Source of the DNA: Lingula anatina
Taxonomy: Eukaryota; Brachiopoda; Lingulata; Lingulida; Lingulidae
Direction of reading: 5' to 3'
Assembly: GCF_001039355.2 (NCBI RefSeq)
Contig: NW_019775652.1
Coordinates: forward strand, 176,757 to 228,045
DNA length: 51,289 bases
This document shows, one piece after another, positions 38,101 through 45,964 of this stretch. The translations under genes and the position numbers were made by a program. The notes beneath the pieces were generated by a model that worked only from the letters and a program-made list of their open reading frames with translations, searched no databases and had not been told where the DNA came from. Every line of letters begins with the position of its first letter. Positions within the stretch are counted from its first letter, which is position 1.

Positions 38101-41100
38101 CAGTTCATATTGGCCAGCTAAAAAGGACATTATATGCGTAATTAGACAGGCAAAATATACTGAATTCACTAAACATGTAATACTATTTGTTTTACCTGAT
38201 TCCTTACATCTACAGTAGAAACTTGAAAAAATTGTCATTGAAAAAAATAAGTAATATATATATTTTAAGAGTTGTGAATTCAACCAAATGCATTGCTTGG
38301 CCTCTGAAATTGATGAAGTTTTCAAAATATCTCTGTAACTAGAAGTGATTTTATTTACTTATTCACACTTTGAAAGCATCCTGTGAGAATTATCATTTCT
38401 AGTGCATTGAATTACGTAAAGCAGCAAATTAACAATAATTATACTGTTTCACAAAATGATACTTACAAACTGATGAAAAAGTGAAAATTAAAAACAATTA
38501 AAAGTATGTGGTTTTGGTAATTAAAAAAAACAAGTAGAGACAAGAATGTAAGATTTGTGAAAACCGTTATAAATTGGGGTGTTTCGCCTATTTTACACAT
38601 ATCCCTAACTGGGGAATGAAATAAACTAATGATCATAAAATAAAGAAACAAAACAAAGGACATTTAATACATATACTTCCCAATATTTAATAAATGAGAA
38701 AAAGTAGATACTTAATATCAATTCAAAATTACTGATAATCAATGACCCCTGTCTTACAGTGGTACCATCTGATCTTATCCTGTTCATTTACCTAAATCAG
38801 CACAATCTTCCTTTGGAATAAAGAGGACTGCTGTCACGCTGTCTGTGTGGCCACCAAAACTGTACAGTTCCCTGCCTGTACTGCCTTCCCATAACTTCAT
38901 TGTGGTGTCACGACTGAAACAGATCATATTGAGAGAATTATGTGACTTGCTTATACAGGCAAGCATTCAGACTTGTTTTAAATTAAAATTGTGTCAGGTT
39001 TTTTTTAAGTACATTGCATTATCAAAATAATATTGAAAAAATGAATTTTATACAGGAATTTCACATGTGCTGACATTGCTTCAGTTGCTCTCTTGAGAAA
39101 TGAAGAGACTGATGAGGATGGCGTCCCTCAAGGAACATTGTTGGGTCCATTATTTTTAATTATCATGATCAACAACTTTAAGGCTAGCTAGCCAGACTAC
39201 GACTTTGTGATACAACTGTGTGTGACTTTAAAGCTACAAGTAACATCCAACAGGCCACAAATGAAATCACTGACTGGACAAAAAAAAGAAACGATATGAG
39301 ACTCAACATCACAAAACAAATCTATGACAGTAAATTTTACAGAAGCTGTGCCAAAATGTCAATCAGTTGATATTAGAGGATTGAAGAGTCCTATTTCAAA
39401 CTTTTGGGTGTTTTTCTCACTAACAACTTTAAATGGTCTGAACATGTTGATTTTACCTATAAGAAAGCATGTACACAATTGCATTAACTGCACCAGTTTA
39501 ATCTGGTCTTTTGTTGAATATGCTTGTCCTGTGTGGCACCCCAGATTTACCAGGGAACATTGCAAAATAATAGAATCCATCCAGTTGAGGTCACTTAAAA
39601 TTATAGTCCCTGAGTTACCATACATTGATGCCCTAGTCAAAGCAAAGCTTCTTACTTTAAAGGAGTAGCCCATAAAACTGCAAATCATTCTTTTTGAAAA
39701 TAAAAAAAAAATGACAAGCTGAATAACCTATTAACCTGCAAACCACACAGAAAACTAAGGTACAGCCTGTCAAATTTGTGTGTACCAAAATTTTAGAATC
39801 GAACATTAAAAAAAAACCCTAATGTAGTTTTCCTTATCAAACATTTAGTGGTCTGTGTTTTATTTTGGAACTAATCTTGGTCTTTTTTTTTTTTTGGTAC
39901 ATACTTTATTTTATCCCCTTTTCTTTTATCAAACTTTTAGAGTCCTGTGCTTTTTCAAACTTATTTTGGTCTTATTGTATATCCTTTATGTAAATATTTT
40001 AATTTGTAAAGTTTGCTCTGAGCAATAACTTCTGGGGCGGATCCAGAGATATTTTCTGACAGTCTTCCAAACTATCTTTGTTGATCTACCCTCCATTTTT
40101 GACCGTCTTCCAACAGAAAAGATAAGACACCAATAAATGTAAACTTGAAAATCTAACGGTCTTCCGGAAGACCCAGAAGACGGCCTCATCCGCCCCTGCA
40201 CTTTACGTACAACTTCAACCTTTTGGTTGCTATATCTAAATAAACTTATTATTATTATTATTATTATTACCATATGTGTAGAGTGCCTACCTTCCAGACA
40301 GCAGCCAGTCTTTCTCTAGAGCCACAGAAATGACCAGGTCATTGTGACCCTCCAGACAACTGACCACAAACTCAGACTGTCTCCATGCCTTCTGAAGCTT
40401 AAAAACTTTCTCATCATGTTCTTTGTGGGCTGTTAAGAGAATAATAATTATTAAATAAGAAAAATTGTTTTTATATATATCAATCACACCAATATCCTAG
40501 TAAAGCAAATACACTGCTTTTGAATTATTTATTTGAGGCATTTATACATGCCTTGAATATTTTACTGTTATTAAGAAAGAAGACCGAAAATGAGAAAAAA
40601 AATCAAGGATTGGCTATTAATTATATGATTCTAGAAGGTCTTTAACAGACCTGGGAAGTAATCTTAATTTATCAGATGCTATAGATGCAAATTTAACAAA
40701 TTTGCCATGTCATTTTTATTTAAAACAAAAACTACTGTTTTATCAATCTATCTATAAAAAGACAAATGTCATTTTATCTGCATTCCATTTTATGCTAGTG
40801 AGTTTTGTGAAGGTTAATAAATGATAATAATGACACTAGAAAAAAGTTTCAAAAGCTGTCATTTTCAAGTCAAGGGGTAATGGTAAAACAATTAAAACTG
40901 AGAGTTCATCAAAGGGATACTTGAATGAGTGAGATTATTTGTTTATGCCACCTCTACCTGAAAAGGACCTTGATTAAAGACAGATGACATGTGGGTTATA
41001 CAATAAAAAGTGTCAGTTAGTTCATCAAAGTGATACCTAGATGACTAAGATTATCTGTTTACCCCACCTTTACCTGGAGATACATTTTTGGATCGTCGGG

Positions 41101-44100
41101 GGGGAACTGTTTTTACTCAAGATTACTCATTGTGGACTGCTGAAGAAATAAATCCTCAGTGCATTAAAAATAACTGGTTGACTAAACAAATTAGCTTCAA
41201 TTATGCTTATTAACCTACTCAATTTTTTCTGGCTTTACTGTTATCAAAAAGGTTTTTATGAATTGAGCATACCTGCTTTCTTGGACTTTTTCTTTGGCAC
41301 TGTCTGAGCTCTTTGAGATTCCGAGATGGTTTCATTTGGGATGTTTTGACTACAGATGAAAACATTCACTGATTAAAAAGTACAGAAAAATAGGCAGTAG
41401 GAATTTGCACCTAAATTTGCAGTATTGTTGTTTACTACACACAACTTATTTTTAATTAAAAAAATTATGTGGACATAAATCATTATAAATTCAAATAAAA
41501 TACTTTCTAAATATAATAAATTGAAATATAGAAAAGTAAGATTCAGAGTTATAATTTTTAATGTCCTGGTAATTAATAATGTGTACACATATCATTGCAT
41601 GTACCTGTCACTTTTTCTTTTCATGTTGTCTCTATCATTGATTTCACTAGGTTTCATGTCTGTGGTTACTTTCTCATTCTCTCTTTCCTCGTCCTCCTTC
41701 ACTTCAGCCCCTCCACCCACCCCCTTCCCACTCTCTGTGTCAGTCCTGGCACTAGCAGGTGATATGGCAGTCACTGTGTCTGGGCTGGATATAGTGCTGC
41801 TGTCTGCAGTGCTCCAACTGACACTACTCTCTGCTGTACTGTAGGTGGCACTGTTAACAGCAGAACTGGAGGCAGCTCTACTGTGAAGTGGAATATCTTC
41901 TTCTGGGATTTGAGATAATAAATCTTGGAGTTGTAGTCTTATGGGCAGTTTCTTGGAAACCTTGATAAAAAGAATAGTTCCAGTGTTAACTTTAACTTCA
42001 TATGAAAATGTTGGTATTTTAGTTAATGCTTTTTATGGTTTTCCATGAAACTCTTAGTCCATTCATTCAGGGGATAATTTTTACCTCCAATATTTCGATG
42101 TCTAGCCAAACATCTTCATCAGGGAATGAGGCTATCCAGGTGAAAAGCCTCTATTCAGGAGGCATAATACTTCCCCCCCCCCCCCCCCCCCCCAACACAC
42201 ACACACACACCCCTATTGTATTAGGAAAGGAAGGTAGAGGTCAGAAAGGATGGCACCATCATTTCTGTTGAGACTGGCCCCTGTCTTCTTGATGTGGATG
42301 GCTTCTGGGACTTTTCTATAATTTTCCCTTGGTTCACAGTCAATCACCTTGATTTTATTGATTATGGGACCACATGATACTTTGTGTCCTGATTGTTCCT
42401 CATGCTGGCTTAATGCCAACTTGCTGTCTCTATTTATGACCGAATCTTGGTGTCCGGCTATTCTCTCTGCCACTGATCTTCCCATTTTGCCTCTATATAT
42501 CTCACCACACCCCTCACATTCCATTTCATATACTCCTCCACACTTTTCATTGTTGTCTAATGGGTCTTTAGGAATTACTACTGCATTCCGGATGGTGAAC
42601 CCTGCTTTGTTGTACAAGTTGATGTTGTATTTGTTAAATGTCCGTTGTGGGCATTCCGAGACCCCCCTGGTGTAGGGTAATACAGTGACTTGTTTTTTCT
42701 CTTTTTTGTCACTGTTATGAGCTGTAGTGTAGGCACTTCTTTGTTTTTGTTTCTTGCCCATCTTTTCCCCTTCTTTTAATGCCTGTCCCCTTCTTTTAAT
42801 GTGTCTCTCTGTCCTTTACCAAGGTCTCAGCCCTATACATGAGTGTCTTTACAATCCCTAGTTTTTCATATACAGGATGGTGTGACTCCCAATGATATTG
42901 GTCTGTGTGGGTGGGTTTACAATATATGTCTGCTGTGATTGTATTTCCTTTACTGGTCAGTTTTAGGTACAGCATGGGTAGGGATAGCTGTTTATAATCC
43001 TCTTTCTCCCCAGTAAATTTGATGTATGAATGTTGTTTGACACTGATGTGTGCAAACAGCTCCTCTTGGTGTTGACTTTGGATGACCATTCCTGTGTTGT
43101 CTATGTATCATCTTTAGAATTTGGGAGGGTGAACTGCAGTGGCTAGTGCCTTCTTTTCAAATTCTTCCATGAACAAGTTGGATAAAATTGGGGAAAGAGG
43201 TGAACCCATGGCTGTTCATATATACTTTATTTTGGAATCTGAAGTAGGTGGTTTCAATTACCATTCTTAGAATCTCTCCAAATTCCATTGATCTCATCTT
43301 TTTCAATATTAGCTGTTGACTGAAGAAAAATTACTTCATTCTTACAACATATACTAGTATAACACGGCTGATGAAATTATTCTCTGACAAATATACACTA
43401 GGCTGTTACTGTAAGTTAATTGTAAAAACATCTGATGAAATTCATCATTATAAGCTTTAAAACAATTGTTTTCGAAATTAAAAGAATCAAACTTTTCTTG
43501 AGATAGAAAGTCAGTTTGTGACCGGTCATACTTAAGTACGCAAAGACGTGACAAGACGCGCAAAGATGCAACAAGACAGGTTAATTGAATAAATAAACAT
43601 CAACTTAGAGTTACATATGCTTCTATTTTTATCTAAGACAATTTCTAGCACTACTTCATAGTTAGTGTATTTTTATCTAAGACAAATTCTTACAGTTTTT
43701 GTATCAAGAGAATCATATGTGACTCTAAGTTGGTGTTTATTTATTCAATAAACCTGTCTTGTCGCGTCTTTGATCATCTTTGCACGTCTTTGCGTACTTC
43801 TGCACCCCTCCGACGTCGTTCTATAGTGCTTTGCGCTGTATTGTGCATTTTATGTAGACCATAATTACAAGCACGCATGAATTTTCGGCGTTTCTTTTGA
43901 ACAATTTAATCGAGCTATTTACGTGCACCATTCTGATAAAAAAGGCGACATTCCCGTCATCTCGCACACTGAGGTGCTTTCAGATGGTACTTGGCTTTGA
44001 GGACGGAGAGATGCAGAGTTACTGCGTTGAAGAAATTATAAAGAGGGAGGCCCCTTAACAATGACAAATGTTTGAGGTAATTTATATATCTTCCCAACCT

Positions 44101-44218
44101 TAACTTCTTCCTCTTCAGTCAATTCTCTGTCTAATCTCTGGAGATTTTCTATCTGACGCAGCTTCTTTCTTAGTTTACGAACTTCATTGTAAATTTCGCT
44201 CTCCAAGGAAGCGGCCAT
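19809..44218 (-). CDS. WD40 beta-propeller protein with N-terminal charged helix, 13 exons, 603 aa
   Basis: Exons in transcript order: 44218-44099, 41960-41605, 41349-41273, 40429-40291, 38913-38792, 38117-38031, 37383-37297, 36435-36347, 35934-35715, 35375-35250, 34523-34370, 20212-20097, 19927-19809. All junctions are GT-AG, all phases agree, and the total is 1812 nt including TGA. The least certain donor is exon 1 (AAG before GTTGGG). Residues 1-60 form a charged helix with RKLRKKLRQIENLQRLD and an ELTEEEEVKVSKK stretch. Residues about 70-175 are a serine/threonine- and acid-rich linker ending in a lysine cluster (PKKKSKK). Residues about 205-525 make seven WD-like blades, for example LEGHND...MKLWEG, GGHTDS...VRLWS, VELWS, IKIF and LKIWEQ. 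The tail has an acidic SDIDSDTETDDEGS run and ends at RRWCRLL. It is probably a scaffold. I do not recognise a named orthologue. Confidence 0.85.
22248..22475. repeat. Diverged tandem duplication, period about 133 bp
   Basis: Two adjacent copies share the order GTGAYAYTTTTGAYAGTTTT, AGAGAAATTG, AAAAAACAATT, a TATGGTA motif and TTTCAG, and differ at many positions. No coding content. It lies within the 14.2-kb WD40 intron. Confidence 0.6.
23145..23489. mobile_element. TTAA-flanked MITE, copy 1
   Basis: TTAA at both ends bounds terminal inverted repeats (AGGGATAATAACTCTT and its complement). The 345-bp element has no coding capacity. A second copy lies at 25091-25437. TTAA targets are typical of piggyBac and Kolobok superfamilies, and I cannot choose between them from this sequence. 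Confidence 0.85.
25091..25437. mobile_element. TTAA-flanked MITE, copy 2
   Basis: Same orientation, ends and length (347 bp) as the copy at 23145-23489, with internal similarity throughout and scattered substitutions plus small indels. Both ends carry TTAA, which supports insertion as a complete unit. Confidence 0.85.
26718..26858 (+). mobile_element. CAGGGGCGGAT-type MITE, copy A (141 bp)
   Basis: Ends CAGGGGCGGATTG and its near complement GGATCCGCCCCTG, flanked by direct repeats ACAAT (26713-26717 and 26859-26863). Internal motifs TCGGAAGACGGTCA and GATGGATCAACAAAGATAAT are shared with copies B and C. It is noncoding and shorter than copy B, lacking part of the left half. Confidence 0.88.
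27189..27316. repeat. 22-bp minisatellite, 5 full units plus a partial unit
   Basis: The unit is CCTGTTAAGTACAATGACTATG. The first unit differs at three positions, the next four are identical, and the last is partial. It lies inside the 14.2-kb WD40 intron. Near-perfect units suggest recent expansion. Confidence 0.95.
28077..28101. repeat. (AT)n microsatellite
   Basis: About 25 bp of alternating AT within the WD40 intron, followed by further AT-rich sequence. Confidence 0.9.
29834..30092. mobile_element. Long foldback (MITE-like) element, about 100-bp arms
   Basis: The left arm (from about 29834 to 29940) is nearly the exact complement of the right arm (about 29990 to 30092). Both arms carry AGGCTG..TTCACATG ends, AAAATCTATTTTC, TGTGATCACGGTCTGTG and TAATTACGCC blocks. 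The spacer is about 50 bp. No protein is encoded and I could not fix a target-site duplication. It ends about 150 bp before the sulfotransferase ATG and so could influence that promoter. Confidence 0.88.
30242..31748 (+). CDS. Cytosolic sulfotransferase (SULT family), 2 exons, 300 aa
   Basis: Exon 1 is 30242-30377 and exon 2 is 30982-31748 (after TTTTTAG, stop TGA). The junction rebuilds the PAPS-binding loop YPKSGQTW (residues 42-49). The donor GTTGGT is weak, but it is the only nearby one that keeps the frame. The enzyme would transfer sulfate from PAPS to small hydroxyl or amine acceptors in the cytosol. Visible family landmarks are KTHM with the catalytic base His106, LRNPKDVAVSYYHF carrying Arg128 and Ser136 for the 3'-phosphate, and RKGMVGDWRNYFT from Arg256. 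The length is that of typical SULTs and no signal peptide or membrane segment is seen, so it is not a Golgi type. Substrate cannot be read from sequence. It is nested, in opposite orientation, in the 14.2-kb WD40 intron. Its first exon is intact and the gene has introns, so it is not a retrocopy. Confidence 0.93.
32069..32111. repeat. (TTA)n microsatellite
   Basis: About 14 TTA/ATT units, lying 130 bp before MITE copy B. A similar (TTA)n run at 40247-40269 lies beside MITE copy C. Confidence 0.95.
32240..32418 (+). mobile_element. CAGGGGCGGAT-type MITE, copy B (179 bp)
   Basis: The longest copy. Ends are CAGGGGCGGATTT and CTGCCCCTG, with perfect 5-bp direct repeats ATACT at 32235-32239 and 32419-32423. 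It contains the internal near-palindrome CTTCCGGAAG flanked by GTCTTC/GAAGAC blocks. No coding capacity. Confidence 0.9.
33530..34060. repeat. Diverged local repeats (three copies)
   Basis: Blocks near 33535, 33845 and 33930 share TCAATTNTGATNCAATANNACATNATG, a second GCATAATNACCA..CAATTTTTA part, and in two cases a downstream GGCTTCAGGCCCATG / GGTCTTCAAGCCCATG segment. They look like old tandem duplication or repeat-family remnants. Noncoding. Confidence 0.45.
39112..39668 (+). pseudogene. Decayed non-LTR retrotransposon (CR1/jockey-like LINE) fragment
   Basis: The fragment begins with DGVPQGTLLGP, the conserved reverse-transcriptase block of LINEs. It continues through FLTNNFKWSEHVD-like and EYACPVWHPRFTREH.. 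to DALVKAKLLTLKE, the typical thumb/C-terminal segment of CR1/jockey-clade ORF2. Several frameshifts and stops break it, and both the 5' part and the endonuclease are missing. It sits in a WD40 intron, antisense to the host gene, and is followed by MITE copy C. Clade is uncertain. Confidence 0.75.
40032..40198 (-). mobile_element. CAGGGGCGGAT-type MITE, copy C (167 bp, reversed)
   Basis: Opposite orientation to copies A and B. Ends are CTGGGGCGGATCC and CATCCGCCCCTG. The flanks AACTT and CACTT match at four of five bases, fitting an aged 5-bp duplication. It shares the same internal GTCTTCC..GACCGTC and CTATCTTTGTTGATC blocks. It lies in a WD40 intron just after the LINE fragment. Confidence 0.87.
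40902..41082. repeat. Diverged tandem duplication, period about 115 bp
   Basis: Two blocks share AGTTCATCAAAGNGATAC, GANTAAGATTATNTGTTTA and CCACCTNTACCTG with scattered differences. Noncoding, in a WD40 intron. Confidence 0.6.
42173..42213. repeat. Poly-C then (AC)n simple repeat
   Basis: About 21 consecutive Cs are followed by an ACACAC run. It directly abuts the downstream end of the Penelope-like open frame, and such tracts are prone to length variation and assembly error. Confidence 0.93.
42213..43330 (-). pseudogene. Degraded Penelope-like retroelement (RT end plus GIY-YIG endonuclease)
   Basis: On the minus strand, 43300-42800 encodes the C-terminal half of a Penelope-type reverse transcriptase. 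It includes MGSPLSPILSNLFMEEFE, a catalytic block reading YIDN instead of YxDD and preceded by stop codons, and then YCKPTHTDQYHWESHHP. A frameshift separates these parts. The following intact frame (42761-42213, 182 codons) carries the GIY-YIG nuclease: GGVYEMECEGCGEIYRGKMG and a downstream AERIAGHQ segment. Canonical copies read YIGxT at the second motif. The active-site change and stops mean it is dead. It lies in WD40 intron 1, in the same orientation as the host gene. Confidence 0.88.
43534..43799. mobile_element. Foldback MITE with about 88-bp inverted arms
   Basis: The left arm starts AAGTACGCAAAGACGTGACAA and passes through AAGACAGGTT and AATAAATAAACA to ACTTAGAGTTACATATG. The right arm is the complement, ending TTTGCGTACTT. 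The spacer has two TTTTTATCTAAGACAA repeats. No protein is encoded. It lies in WD40 intron 1, about 420 bp from the start codon, so it may affect the divergent promoter region. Confidence 0.87.
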
Positions 44219-44449
44219 ACTTGAAAGTGCCCGTATGTAAACAGGCTTTCAAAAACAAGACAGGAGTCACTTCATTGATGAGTGGCGGTTGATGTGTCGC
44301 TTTATTTCGGGTTTAATTTTTATTTTTTTAATTAAATTTTGCGTCAAACCGTTATTCTAAATGATGGTATGAGATAGAGTGAAAAGTAAAGTTCATAGGC
44401 AGTAAGTATTTAGCCTATCTTGATATTGATCACTCCCCTCTGCTACCAG
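44219..44449. promoter_or_regulatory. Putative divergent promoter between the WD40 and ZAP-like genes
   Basis: The WD40 ATG (minus strand, 44218) and the first ZAP-like coding exon (plus strand, acceptor-like CTACCAG at 44443-44449) are only about 230 bp apart. No TATA box is clear. Either the ZAP-like mRNA starts here with a short leader, or an upstream noncoding exon splices to 44450. Confidence 0.5.
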
Positions 44450-44461
44450 GAAGACAAACTC

Positions 44462-44477
44462 GAAAGAGAAAGTGAAA
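44462..44477 (+). promoter_or_regulatory. ISRE/IRF-like GAAANNGAAANNGAAA, copy 1
   Basis: GAAAGAGAAAGTGAAA ends on the A of the start codon. Three GAAA cores spaced by two bases are the classic IRF/ISRE pattern (GAAANNGAAA). It lies in the exon, so it would act from just downstream of the start site. No function is shown. Confidence 0.4.
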
Positions 44478-45468
44478 TGGCGCATCAATACGGCGATCGA
44501 GCTGATTATATTAATGCCATTTACAAAATATTGAGCAGACATGGAGGAAAGATGGAATATGGTGCCTTGAAGAGTGAGATGAAAAGACGAAAAGCATTGA
44601 GAAACTTACCAGTTGAGGAATATTGGGGTTTTCTGCAAATGTATCCAAATAATTTCAAAACAGAAACTACAAGGTTTGGAGGAAACATAGTGGACTTTGT
44701 AAAAGCGATAACCACCATTGATTACTGCGCAGAACACTGCACAAGAAAGTCCACTTGCCAAGACTCACTTTGTGACAACTTACATCTGTGTAAATATTAC
44801 TTGAATGGCACTTGTAAATTCACCCCCAACTGCCATTTTGGCCATGATCTGACCACTGATCACAATCAGCATGCACTGTCTGAACACCATCTGAGTGGAC
44901 TTGATGAAAGAGCACTGAAGACTGTGATGAACAGTAGTGCAAGAACAGTGCCTAAACCTTGCAAGTGGTACAATGTTGCCAAAGGGTGTCGTGCGGAGTC
45001 TTCAGCATCTTCCTGCCCATTTCTGCATGTGTGTAAACACTACTTGCTCGGATCTTGTCGCTTTGGTAAAAAATGTAAACGATCGCACAACATCTATGAT
45101 CCACAACCAAAGGCAGTGTTGGAAAAGAATGGAATCAATGTGAACAGGAGTCCTAAAGAAACTCTGGCAGAAATACGCGATGCAGTTGAAGGCATGGATA
45201 TGACGTCTGATTCTGGAAGCATGACGTCAGCATCATCCAGTCAGCCACCTCTGTCCTCTTCACCCAAGCAGAGAAAGGATGCAGGAAAAGTGACAGGGTC
45301 CAGGCAAAGTGACCAAGGCTCTGCAGTTGGTCCAGGTAGTCCCAGACACCAGGCCAGTGTCCAGCACCTGCCAGCAGCCATGGGAAGTACTTGTGCTAGT
45401 ATCTACGGTGATGATGAAATATGTACTTTCCATCTTCGTGGCAAGTGTAACTATGGGCAGTCATGCAG
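44477..45468 (+). CDS. ZAP/PARP12-like protein, first coding exon, upstream copy
   Basis: This exon opens with ATG in a good context (GTGAAATGG) and ends TGCAG before GTACAG. It encodes 330 complete codons plus two bases, 13 residues different from the downstream copy. It has an N-terminal helical domain (YINAIYKILSRHGGKMEY), then four CCCH fingers in the order and spacing of ZAP/PARP12 RNA-binding domains, including CDNLHLCKYYLNGTC and CKHYLLGSCRFGKKC. These recall ZAP CDNLHLC and GNCRFPNCLRSH. A serine-rich linker and the start of a fifth finger follow. No exon of its own follows, so it is either an alternative first exon sharing the exons at 47800 onward, a duplicate without a tail, or an assembly duplicate. 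Read through, it stops at 45493 (338 codons). Confidence 0.75.
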
Positions 45469-45963
45469 GTACAGTAACCCCTGTATTGTATGAGGAGAAA
45501 TTTGATTATCAGGAGAAGAAACATAAATCCTAAATGTAACTTTCCCACCAAACTGTATTTTTTTTTCCAAAAAAAATTACCAGTTTGATCCTTTCACCTC
45601 ACTCACCTTCTCTCAGTTAACCCAACTTTGTGCTTGATATGACTGGACCCAATGTTTTATGCCAGTTTATTTTGAGTGACTGGTCAATCACTAAGACCAT
45701 CACCAAGTTCATGTACTAATATGTCTTCTCAGAAAAAAATATTGACATCAAGTACTCTTCGCCAACTTTTATTTGAGGGGTTTTATAATTTTAAGGTCTG
45801 AATTGGGAAAGAAAAGTAGTTTGGTGTAAACAGAGAAATATGATTTTGGGACATTAAGAAACATGGATCTATCTTCAAAGAAGCACACACAGGTGTCCAG
45901 AGGGATATGAAAGCAGATATTGTGCTTAAGGAGGGAATGTAGGTTTGATATTTTCTCTTAAAA

Positions 45964-45964
45964 N
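45964..45964. other. Ambiguous base N at the duplication junction
   Basis: The only ambiguous base noticed in the window. It lies one base before copy 2 of the duplication begins. This suggests a scaffold join or collapsed gap, and therefore a possible haplotype duplicate rather than a true tandem duplication. Confidence 0.95.

Larger units (their letters stand above)
44453..45929 (+). repeat. Direct duplication, copy 1 (about 1.48 kb)
   Basis: Matches 45965-47440 at about 98% identity, including the whole first ZAP-like coding exon and about 440 bp of following intron. The match ends at TGTGCTTAA in both copies. Thirty-four unmatched bases and one N then precede copy 2. Confidence 0.95.
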
